DNA from: Brachionus rotundiformis
Taxonomy: Eukaryota; Rotifera; Eurotatoria; Ploima; Brachionidae
DNA length: 64,000 bases
NCBI GenBank assembly: GCA_016802295.1
Contig: JAESIW010000137.1
Coordinates: 5,954,146 to 6,018,145, forward strand
Direction: 5' to 3'
Numbering within the stretch: the first letter of the stretch is position 1; each line of letters starts with the position of its first letter. The notes under the pieces were generated by a model. It made no database searches. It was not told the origin of the DNA and was given only the letters and a program-made list of their open reading frames with translations. This document shows positions 12,471-21,100 of this stretch, piece by piece. The position numbers and the translations under genes are program-made.

Positions 12471-13063
12471 TTTTTTTTGTTCCTTGCTGCTCACCATATC
12501 ATTTTCATTCCAGAAAACTCTTTCGTGATTGTTGTCGTCCTACCTTTCTTCACCTTTATGATCTCCACTGAAGAGCTCTGTTTGGTATTCGCGTTTCTTT
12601 CATTCAAAGTACATGTCCAATCCACCGGTTGATTGGCTCCGAAATATTATTTGGTATAGTTCATCATTTGCCAATTTTTCATGCCAGTAGACCCAATTTT
12701 CTTCCTTTAAACTTCAAAGGTATTTAGGCATTTTCTATCAGACTCAGATAATTCCCAGCATTCACTTCCGTATACGAGTGTTGCTTCTATTAAAATGGTT
12801 TTCAGTTTATGTGGTTTTGTTTTGTGCTTCCCAAGTGCGTAAATTCGCTTATGCATTCTTTTTATGATTCATCAATTTTGATTGGGATCTCTAACTTGAT
12901 GTTTATCACATGACTTTTGTATTGGCTCCATTATTCCTTTTTTCGAGCCATACTGGTTTGGAGTTGTTCATTTAGTCCTATGTTTTCATGTGTATATATT
13001 TTTCATATCTGCACAAGATCATCCGCTAAGTCTAAGTCTTCAAGCTTTCTTGTTGATCTTATC
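12471..13063 (-). mobile_element. LINE (RTE-like) relic in antisense orientation
   Basis: Reading the minus strand gives fragments typical of the second half of a LINE polyprotein: LEDLDLADDL (the Asp-Asp box of the reverse transcriptase) near 13030-13060, LVYGSECWELSESDRKCLNT near 12755-12800, and an ETRIPNRALQWR-like C-terminal block near 12570-12610. Stops and frame changes separate them, so it is dead. The same motifs in the same order occur in the better-preserved element at 60468-61690, so both belong to one family, probably the RTE clade that carries the YGSECW and GHVLRM motifs. Confidence 0.7.
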
Positions 13064-13406
13064 TTACTGTATACCCATTTGACTTTGAATAAAAAGTTTG
13101 ATTTGATAACAAACACAGAAAAACCCTATAATTTAAATAAAAAGTCATTTAGTATTATTATTTTCTTCTTATTTATCAATTAACTAAAAGAAAATAATTT
13201 AAATTTTTAAAATAAATTGAGAAAAAAATTGAATTGTTCGATTCAATTTTTAAAAAATGTTTTGCTATTTTAAATAGATACAAATAACAATAATTCAAAT
13301 TATCAAGTTATTATTTTTTTGTTCTTAAATATTTTTATGTGGATTATTAAATTTTTGACAAGATGGCACAAATTAAATAGTATATCAAGTAGTGTTGGGA
13401 TCCGTA

Positions 13407-13620
13407 GGTCCAAATTTAAGACCACATAAAAACACAGCCAAAAAAATATGAGATGTAAAATTAATTTAAAAAACTAAACTAAAAGAAAGATATTTTATCA
13501 AAATAAATTTCTTGTTATTTAAATAATTCAATAATATTTCTTTTAGTTTAGTTTTTTAAATTAATTTTATATCTCATATTTTTTTGGCTGTATTTTTATA
13601 CGGTTTTAAAATTTGCACCG
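13407..13620. repeat. long inverted repeat (hairpin/MITE-like)
   Basis: Arms 13434-13488 and 13537-13591 are reverse complements over 55 bp with one mismatch, separated by 48 bp. Outside these, 13407-13433 and about 13592-13618 also match in inverted orientation but less well. The shape (a long palindrome with an AT-rich centre) fits a miniature inverted-repeat element, and the outer left sequence gtgttggga resembles hAT-type ends. A transcript through it would form a long hairpin. No target duplication was clear. Confidence 0.6.
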
Positions 13621-14121
13621 CTAAAAACCAAATGGACCAGGTTCGTCTGGCCACATCCAATATAATTATATATATATTACTTAAATTTGTAAATAGGAAA
13701 AATAGTTTTTATAACATTAGAAAATTATTCCCATTTATAAAAGATCAAGTGAGTAAATGCTTTCATATTATTTCTAAACCATACTAGGAGTCTATTCCAG
13801 ATGGATGTGCTTCTTATGCAATTTTAAGAACTAATCAAAGTTATGTTTAAATCGACTATATTTTTATTTTTGATAAAAAAATTAATTTGAAGTAAATTTC
13901 AATTCAAAAGATTTTTAAAATATCTCAAAAGATTATGCATAAAATATTTATAAAATATTGTTTTATTTTAATTGCACGCATATCTTAGCAATTACAGTTA
14001 AATATTTGAAAAAAATTTAAACAATAGTGAACCAGTTTTCAATATTTTATTTAATTTATACTTTAAATGTAAATTAGGATGAACAAAAAAATTTTATAAT
14101 TTTTCACTTTACTGTTAATAA
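13621..14121. other. intergenic, no gene seen
   Basis: AT-rich 3'-side spacer between the inverted repeat and the TIR-lectin gene. The open stretch at 13584-13787 starts inside the repeat and has no domain. Confidence 0.5.
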
Positions 14122-14937
14122 TTATCTACAAGTATTTGTTGCCCAAGTTGGTTGACCATTTACATCATAGATTACCAGATTTCCATCATTTTGAATTATT
14201 AGTTTATAATTTCCTTGGGAACCTTTGTACGCTGAATCAGAGTTCCAAACTGTTGTCCCTTCTTTATCTGATAATGTCAATTCGCCATAATCGGTAAGCT
14301 TAAGACTGAATGGTTTTGGATTGTCAATCATCCAAGTATTAGTAGCCCATAAAGGTTCTTTTCTGGTAAGCGATTTGTAGAGAACAAAATTGCCATCCGA
14401 CTGAAGGACCGCATAAAATTGCTTGGACGACGAAATTATTGATTCATCTTGTTCCAATACTTCATTCATTTTAAGCGTATCTCTATTATTTTCTGAGCTT
14501 TCTGATGAACTTCCTAAATAATCATTCAAAGCCTCAATGATCGAGTCAAAAATTGGTCCAGAACAATTGTCAAAAATCTCTGGATCTTTGTAGCAATTAA
14601 ATCTTACTTTAGGACCAATTATGAATCCGATTCCACCAAGTTCAACAATTGGAATTCTCTCAAACATTAGAACAATCATATCTTTTTTCAAATTTTTAGC
14701 ATAATCAATTTCATCTTTACAGTTTTCAGATAGTGCGTATTTTTTGGTGATACAGCATAAAAATATCTTCGAATTGGAAATAGCAGTTGATAATTCATCA
14801 ACAAGTCTATTGGGTCCAATTTCATATTCATCCATCCACACTCTCAAATTTCGATTAACTGTTAGCTCATGGTATAGCTTTTTTACTTTGTCTTTAACAT
14901 CCCAATTATAAGAAATAAAAATGTCAAAAGAATTCAT
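14122..14937 (-). CDS. TIR domain fused to bulb-type (B-) lectin domain
   Basis: Single exon, 271 residues, with no signal peptide or membrane segment, so probably cytosolic. Residues 3-140 form a TIR domain: FDIFISYNW (strand A, box 1), the RVWMDEYEIGP segment, FLCCITKKYALS, then NCKDEIDYAK in which Glu76 sits where NAD-cleaving TIR domains such as SARM1 keep their catalytic glutamate. A Ser/Glu-rich linker (142-170) leads to a B-lectin domain (171-271). This holds two perfect mannose-binding signatures Q-x-D-x-N-x-V-x-Y, QSDGNFVLY (179-187) and QNDGNLVIY (249-257), plus one degenerate copy, and paired WATNT words. TIR domains signal or hydrolyse NAD in immunity and cell death; B-lectins bind mannose glycans. 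The fusion implies a glycan-sensing TIR effector. It is divergent from the 7TM receptor, with 339 bp between the starts. Confidence 0.92.
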   Translation of the reverse strand: MNSFDIFISYNWDVKDKVKKLYHELTVNRNLRVWMDEYEIGPNRLVDELSTAISNSKIFLCCITKKYALSENCKDEIDYAKNLKKDMIVLMFERIPIVELGGIGFIIGPKVRFNCYKDPEIFDNCSGPIFDSIIEALNDYLGSSSESSENNRDTLKMNEVLEQDESIISSSKQFYAVLQSDGNFVLYKSLTRKEPLWATNTWMIDNPKPFSLKLTDYGELTLSDKEGTTVWNSDSAYKGSQGNYKLIIQNDGNLVIYDVNGQPTWATNTCR

Positions 14938-15276
14938 TTTATTTTATGTTTGTTTTTAATTGTAAGAAATAAAGTATTTTTCAAACTGAAATTATAAACT
15001 TAATATTATCGATAATTTTATTAACCATAGAAACCTTTTTCGTTTAAAAAATAAAACAAAATTTATTTGTTGTACCAAATATCCTTCTAGCATTTTAATT
15101 AATTTTTCTTTTGAAATTTGATTTTGAAAGCATGAAAAAAAAATTATTCGATCATTTTAATTTAAATTTTTTAAATCAAGATTAAGATCAAATGATGTTT
15201 TTCAATTTTTTTTCGATTAATTTTGGATATAAATAATATTTTATTTATTATTCAAATTTTCATTCAAATTTTCAAA
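14938..15276. promoter_or_regulatory. divergent intergenic region between TIR-lectin and 7TM receptor genes
   Basis: The two start codons (14937 on minus, 15277 on plus) are 339 bp apart with no gene between them, so this stretch must hold both 5' ends and probably a shared or overlapping promoter. No clear motif was recognised in it. Confidence 0.4.
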
Positions 15277-17571
15277 ATGAAAATATATTTTTTTTTCATA
15301 TTATTTTTTAAAAATTATGACAAAATTTCGAATTTAAATGACCAATGTCATTTTTTCGGATATAACTCAACTGAAGGTGAACAAATATCAAATAAAGTCA
15401 TCATTACCGGTTTTACAAATTTTTCCCAATTAAATTTTAAATGTGTCCAAAATAGTCTTAAGCGGCAAATATTTTTCAAGCCATTATATACTAGTCCATT
15501 AGATCAGAGTCTAAAAATCAGTTCTTTTGGAACTATGAGAAAAAATTACCTAGATTTATTTTTTTTTTATCTATCATCAATCGATTTAAATATTAGACTT
15601 TTTCAAGATTTATCTGAATTCAAAAGTATTTTTATAACATTTTTTCATTCAGAACTCCTAATTTCCTCAAATGGAACTTTAGACTGCAACCCTAATTTGG
15701 TTTTTAATTTAAATTTGAAAACTGATTATATCATTCAATTTGCTTATTCAGTTGTTTATTACCAAAACACATGCCCGATTGTATTTTCTTACTTAAAAAT
15801 TTCTAATCTTGTATTTCATGGATTGTGCGATTCATTCATAAAGAAAAATATTTTGGGATTTAGACCTATTACTAATTCAAGCTCAGTGTTTAATACCAAA
15901 ATGGTTAGCTTTTATATTTACAAAACAAAAGTTGACAAAAAAATGATGGATTCTAATCTATTAAGCCAATGTAATACAATTAGATTTTTCGGCATTTTTA
16001 ATTCTATAACATTAGACGCGTTTAATTCACTGACAATAAAAACTATCTATTTTAATATTTTTGAATTAAAAAATTTATTTAGAATAAATCCACAATGGAT
16101 GGGTAATTTGGGTCCTAATTTGATTGAAATTATTGTCAATACAAATGAAAATTTTGATTTAAACAATATTGATATATGTTTATTTTATAATATGCCATTC
16201 AATGAATCATATGTCCTAAGCTTTATTCAATTCACTGATTATCAAAAATGTGAATGCTCAATGTTGATTTTATTCAAAAATTATTTTTATTTAGATCAAA
16301 ATTATATTAGACGTACAAGTTATGGTTACTATACTTTGAAATTATTGCTCCAGATTGGATGCTTTAATCAAACTTTTATAGACTTGTGTAATTTAGACTA
16401 TAAACTTAGCCTGTGCTATTTGAATAAAACCAAGTTCAATTTAAATTGGCAAGAAGCAATAGAAAAATCTCAATATGTTGATTTAATATCTGTAATATTA
16501 GGCCAAATTTTTTCTTTTGCAGGACTTTTTTTAAATCTGATCAACATGTTTATATTGATTTCAATTATTTTTGAGAAAAATTTAAAAAAAACAATTATTC
16601 TAGACAATTATAGACTAATGTTGATTAATTCTTTAATCAATTTTGTCTATTTTTTGATTAATATTTTGCATTTGATCAATAGATGTGTAAGTTTAAATGG
16701 AATATTTTGCTCCAAAATTTACAGAACAAAAGAAGCTCAATATTTTGATATATACATAGTGGAATATACAGGAAATGTTTTAAAATTATGGTCAGCCATT
16801 AGTATAATAGCTATATCATTATTTAAACTAGATATTTTGAAAAACAATCTGAAGAAAAGCAAAAGATTACTCAAACTTGGAGCATTTATTTTGATTATAT
16901 TTACTTTAGCTATAAATGTTGATAAGCTATTTATTCTCAAGATTAATAATTCATTAGATTTAGTTGATTGGTATGAAAATCATGAATTTCCAGATCGCAA
17001 TACATTTTTGTTTAAATTTATCCAAGATCGAGTAATATCGAGAGATATTAATTATGAAGGCTCTAATAGTATAATATTTTATATCCTTTTTGTTGCAAAT
17101 TTTGCGTTAAATGATGTATTTTTTTTTATTATGTTGACCTTTTTTGATCTTTATATTTGGCAAATTTTTCTCATGAAAATGAAAAAAAAGAAAAAAGCTG
17201 CTATTAAGTTTAAATTTGCAAAATCAAAAATTTCCAAAATAGAATCTTTACAACTGAAGATTACATTAATTATTCTTGGAAATACCTTATTACTTTTTGT
17301 TTTGAGAACTATTCATTTATACATTAATGCGACCATATTTTTTATCAAATTAAGACCAAATCATTCTAAAGAAAATATTTGCTTCAAATATAGCAAACTT
17401 TGCACAAATTACCAAGAAGCAAGCGAAGTTTTAAACATTTTTTCTAATTCATACAACATTTTAATTTTTTATTTTATGAACAAAAACTTCCGGATAATGT
17501 TCTTGATTTATTTAAGAAAATATTTTTGCATAAAGAGTAAAAAAACTTTAATGTTTGAGAATGAATTTTGA
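15277..17571 (+). CDS. seven-transmembrane receptor-like protein with large ectodomain
   Basis: The ATG at 15277 is preferred because the frame upstream opens at a TTG and this Met directly precedes a signal-peptide-like stretch. The product is 764 residues in one exon. Residues about 12-400 form an N-glycosylation-rich ectodomain with weak leucine-rich character, closed by a Cys cluster (ICLFYNMP then CECSMLILFKNY) resembling an LRR C-terminal cap. Seven hydrophobic segments follow at roughly 402-432, 446-470, 500-518, 532-548, 598-625, 660-690 and 718-735, with a Lys-rich third intracellular loop (KMKKKKK) and a basic tail, the layout of a G-protein-coupled receptor. No DRY or NPxxY motif is obvious, so G-protein coupling is only inferred. 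The ectodomain is homologous to that of the 49841-52378 gene (a PLDQSL/RLDQSL word, a TCP/LCP word and the same Cys-rich cap). Confidence 0.8.
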   Translation: MKIYFFFILFFKNYDKISNLNDQCHFFGYNSTEGEQISNKVIITGFTNFSQLNFKCVQNSLKRQIFFKPLYTSPLDQSLKISSFGTMRKNYLDLFFFYLSSIDLNIRLFQDLSEFKSIFITFFHSELLISSNGTLDCNPNLVFNLNLKTDYIIQFAYSVVYYQNTCPIVFSYLKISNLVFHGLCDSFIKKNILGFRPITNSSSVFNTKMVSFYIYKTKVDKKMMDSNLLSQCNTIRFFGIFNSITLDAFNSLTIKTIYFNIFELKNLFRINPQWMGNLGPNLIEIIVNTNENFDLNNIDICLFYNMPFNESYVLSFIQFTDYQKCECSMLILFKNYFYLDQNYIRRTSYGYYTLKLLLQIGCFNQTFIDLCNLDYKLSLCYLNKTKFNLNWQEAIEKSQYVDLISVILGQIFSFAGLFLNLINMFILISIIFEKNLKKTIILDNYRLMLINSLINFVYFLINILHLINRCVSLNGIFCSKIYRTKEAQYFDIYIVEYTGNVLKLWSAISIIAISLFKLDILKNNLKKSKRLLKLGAFILIIFTLAINVDKLFILKINNSLDLVDWYENHEFPDRNTFLFKFIQDRVISRDINYEGSNSIIFYILFVANFALNDVFFFIMLTFFDLYIWQIFLMKMKKKKKAAIKFKFAKSKISKIESLQLKITLIILGNTLLLFVLRTIHLYINATIFFIKLRPNHSKENICFKYSKLCTNYQEASEVLNIFSNSYNILIFYFMNKNFRIMFLIYLRKYFCIKSKKTLMFENEF

Positions 17572-18879
17572 TTTTAATAAGAAAAAAATGCTCTAAAATT
17601 TTTATATTTGATTGTCATCAAAATCATTTGGTACGATAATATCTTAAACCATGTCTAATGGATGTAATCGAACTATTTCGGTTGGTTTTTTTTTGGTAAA
17701 ATGTCATTTCTCCAATTTTATACTATTATAATATGTATAGATATGATTGGAGATTAAATGTTTAGTGAAATTGTTTAGTAAATTAAATAAACAGCCTTTA
17801 ATTATTTTTTTCAGATTTTTTTGGAAATATGATTAAAAATTGTTAATTTAGTGTTTTATTTTCTAAGTTTAGTTGTTATTCTAAAGTGAAGAAAATATTT
17901 ATTTGTTTGTTGATTGATGTGAATTAAAATACATTTTATCTAACAGATTTATCAAAATAAAAAAGGAATAAAAATATTATCCTTTTTTGTTTCTTTAAAA
18001 AGTAGTAGTATTTTGCCCTGGCATAGTATTCTTTACCATGGCCATTTATGACCATGGCAGTCCTTATTTGCGCATTAAATGTTCAAAAAATGTCTATAAT
18101 CAAGTCTATTAAAATCTAATCTTGATGTGCCTGCGAGTAAAAAATGTTTTAATTTAACAATATTGGAGAGATTCAAAATATAAAATACCAAAAAAAATTA
18201 AATCCTAAGCTTATTGAATTAAGAAAAGCTTGGTTCTTTCAGACACAAAAAACATCTTAATAATTTTAAATTAATGAATATGTAAAAAAATAAATCCTAA
18301 GCAGAATTAAGATTAAAAAAAACATTATTTTGTTTTATAAAATTAATCGTAATATAAGAATGAGCATACTCAAATGTCTAACATGTTAATAATATCAGCC
18401 ATAAAAATTAATTAAATCTTAAAGAGACATGGATAATACTGATTGCCTTTCTCTAAAGGTATACTGTTAATCTTGTCTTGGGTTAGATAGATTAAGGAAA
18501 AATAGTCTGGTTAATATTTGGAAAAAAATTGGTATGTAAAAACACATTTATTTTTACGATCATGACACACTTAATTAGCCAGTTGTCTCAACATCCCTGG
18601 AACACACAAACTTAAATGATTATAAATTTTAAAATTTATAAAAAATTATAATTTAAAAAGATAAAATAGACAAATGAGTGAAAAATATTAGCCTATAGAT
18701 AAAAAACAATCAGCCAATCGATTTAACTAATGAGCAAGCAAAAAATAAATAAATTGTATATTTATATTTTTATTAAGTTTTAGTAGAAAAAAAAATTTTT
18801 TATTTTTAAATTAAAATATTTTATTGTAGGCTAAATGTTATTATTAGAACTAAAACTTTCGTTCGCATACAAAATAAGC
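17572..18879. other. intergenic, no gene seen
   Basis: AT-rich spacer after the 7TM receptor gene, holding its 3' UTR (AATAAG-like signal at about 17576). A small inverted motif around 18036-18058 repeats ccatgg either side of a short loop. No other structure or coding frame seen. Confidence 0.5.
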
Positions 18880-19090
18880 TAAAATAAACGCGTAGTCTGG
18901 TATACTTCTTTTGATCAGAAAAAAAAAGTACGAGAAGCAGCCAGCCGTGGACCAAGAGGTCTTGATCGGCAAGCATCGATGACTAAAGCTAAACATACCC
19001 ATATGTAGGGTATCTGTACTGCCGCCAATAAGACAAACTTTGCCACACAGCCTTGGCCGATTGAGTCTAAAAACAATGCTTCAAATTCCT
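18880..19090. other. GC-richer noncoding block downstream of the homeobox gene
   Basis: About 200 bp of clearly higher GC than its surroundings, with a short perfect hairpin (ataccc with gggtat, about 18998-19016) and no open frame. It could be homeobox 3' UTR, a regulatory element or a noncoding RNA; the sequence does not decide. Confidence 0.3.
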
Positions 19091-19304
19091 TATTCTCTTT
19101 TACGTCTTGTATATTCTTTTGTTTTTCAATCGATACAGTTTAAAATTTAGATTTTATTTTAAGTTTATAAAGGCTAGCAAGACAAAATTTTTAAAATTTA
19201 AAATTTGAAAACAAAAATACTAAAAAAAAAGATTCAAACAGGACTAGGTATAATAATATTAACACAAATCATATAAATGTATATATGTATAATATGTATA
19301 TTGT

Positions 19305-20393
19305 TTAAATTAGGTCGGAGACTAGGCCAAAGTTGACTTTGGGTCTTTTGGCCTGTTCGCACTGTTGCTGCTGTTGCTGCTGTTGTTGGTGGTGTTGGTT
19401 TTGGTGCTGGTGATGCTGCTGTTGGACCAGTTGCTGAAGTTGTTGCTGAAATTGATGCAAATAGAAACTCTGATCTTGTTTAGATACAGAATCGTCTGTA
19501 TCCGATCTGTCCGACTTGATTGGCGATTCGTTCATCAATTGGTCGTTGAGAAAACAATTAGACAAGTGTGTCTTTCTTTTGACTACGCCCGAACTGTTCG
19601 GGCTGCTCGACATGCTGCTAATGTTGGCACTACTGGCACTGCTTGAGTTCAAATGGGATGACGATTGCAATAAATTTGCAATTACGGTCGAATTGTAGAT
19701 AGCGTTTTGAATGAGATTGAATTGTTGCTGTTGTTGTTGTAGATTACGAATTAAATTTTCGTAGAATACCTCCTGAAAAGAGGATGAGTGGTTAAGGCTG
19801 GCGTGAGCTGAGGCCTCCATGTCCGAGCTTTCGTCGTACATCTCCTGGTCACAAGTGGATTTGGAGCGGCGCGTCTTTGAGCTGCTGGTGCACGGCGTGC
19901 TGTTCAATCTGGTTCGGAACGTCTGCTTGTAGCACTTGTTCGATCTGACCCGTTTGTTGGCGAACCATTTGCGCACCTGCTTGGCCGATATGTTGGCCTC
20001 GCGCGCCAAAATGTTGGTCATGTTCTCGTCCGGGTACGGGTACTCTTGGTTATCGAAGAACCACTTGTTGAGTATGTCGACCACGTGATCGGGGAAAAAG
20101 CGGTTGCCGCGGCCCTGGCGTCGCCCGCCGCCCGCCTCCTCCTCGTTCTCGTAGTCAAGGCTCTTCGAGTTGTTCATGGAGGGAGGCGACGAGGAGGTCG
20201 AGCACGCCGACGACGACGAACACGACGAGTAGACCGTCTTGTAGTCCGGGTAGGCCGTCACCGGGGTCGAGCCTGTCTGCCCATGCTGCCGCTGCTGCTG
20301 CTGCTGGTTATGGTATGGCTGATGCTGCTGAATGTAGATCGGCTCCGACTTGGGAAACTGGTGCTCGTAGGCAACTAACTCTGGCGATAACAT
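19305..20393 (-). CDS. TALE-class homeodomain transcription factor
   Basis: 362 residues in one coding exon. The homeodomain (about 95-157) is of the TALE class: the three-residue loop extension gives PYP (119-121) and helix 3 reads KQVRKWFANKRVR, with Ala at position 50. The rest is low complexity: Gln/His-rich at 22-38 and again near the C-terminus, Ser-rich at 57-75, and a Gly/Arg patch before the homeodomain. No MEIS, PBC or IRO-type accessory domain is seen. The helix 3 WFANKR word resembles PBX and IRX, but the remainder fits neither well; divergent spiralian TALE (SPILE-type) genes are a reasonable alternative. It should bind DNA and regulate developmental transcription in the nucleus. 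GC content is far above the neighbouring DNA. A 5' UTR exon probably ends at 20884 with donor GTAGGT. Confidence 0.9.
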   Translation of the reverse strand: MLSPELVAYEHQFPKSEPIYIQQHQPYHNQQQQQRQHGQTGSTPVTAYPDYKTVYSSCSSSSACSTSSSPPSMNNSKSLDYENEEEAGGGRRQGRGNRFFPDHVVDILNKWFFDNQEYPYPDENMTNILAREANISAKQVRKWFANKRVRSNKCYKQTFRTRLNSTPCTSSSKTRRSKSTCDQEMYDESSDMEASAHASLNHSSSFQEVFYENLIRNLQQQQQQFNLIQNAIYNSTVIANLLQSSSHLNSSSASSANISSMSSSPNSSGVVKRKTHLSNCFLNDQLMNESPIKSDRSDTDDSVSKQDQSFYLHQFQQQLQQLVQQQHHQHQNQHHQQQQQQQQQCEQAKRPKVNFGLVSDLI

Positions 20394-21100
20394 TGTACTA
20401 ACTGTTTTGATAAGAAATTATTTAAAAATAAATTTTTTTAATTAATTTTATTTTATTAATTTTTATTATGAGATAGAAAAAAAGTTTATATAGAGCCAAT
20501 CTAAAGCGATAAGTCGTCTCAAACAAAACAAACCAAGACCTATTAATTTGATTCTCTGACTTAATTAGATAAACTTAGTCTGAGCTAGTTCGTAATTGAC
20601 AAATTATTTGTCAATTGAGTCTGTTTACGTGTGTAGAACTGTCGATAGCTGTTAAACGGGAATTTAGCACTAAATTGAATTGTGTTGCATAGAGAAAGAG
20701 ATCTTATCTGAGGAAGTAAAGATAATCGAGCAATAATTATCGATTGGTGCCTTATGAAATAATCTAATCATCATTGGAGCAAGCAAACTAGAAAATTTGT
20801 CACTAAGGGTTTTGCTTGAAGGACTCGAGTGATTTAAGAATTAAAAAATAAACAACAACACAAATGAATGAAAAGACACCTACCGTTTAGATTTGAACCG
20901 GAGCGCTTTCTCAGCAAGCATTTCAATTTGTTATCTAGCTGAAACGAAGCAAATTAAATTTGATGAGTTTGTGTGTTGTTGTTTAGTACCTGATTTTGGT
21001 CGTCGGCTTCAAATAGTCCGTGTGCGTTCAGTGTGCCCGTGTCGACCATCTTTCTCCAATTTACTTAATCAATAGGCTTAGCTTAGCTTAACGTTCAAAA
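20394..21100 (-). promoter_or_regulatory. 5' UTR intron/exon and upstream region of the TALE gene
   Basis: On the minus strand a canonical donor (CG then GTAGGTG) lies at 20884/20883 and an acceptor-like aaaacag lies 8 nt before the ATG, so an intron of about 480 bp in the 5' UTR is likely. DNA up to about 21070 is GC-richer than background and may hold the first exon and promoter. Inferred from splice motifs only. Confidence 0.4.

Noticed and set aside
19365..20378. Plus-strand ORFs over the homeobox gene
   Set aside because: Antisense shadows of the GC-rich, CAG-repeat-containing coding exon (Leu- and Arg-rich translations of poly-Gln and Gly/Arg codons).
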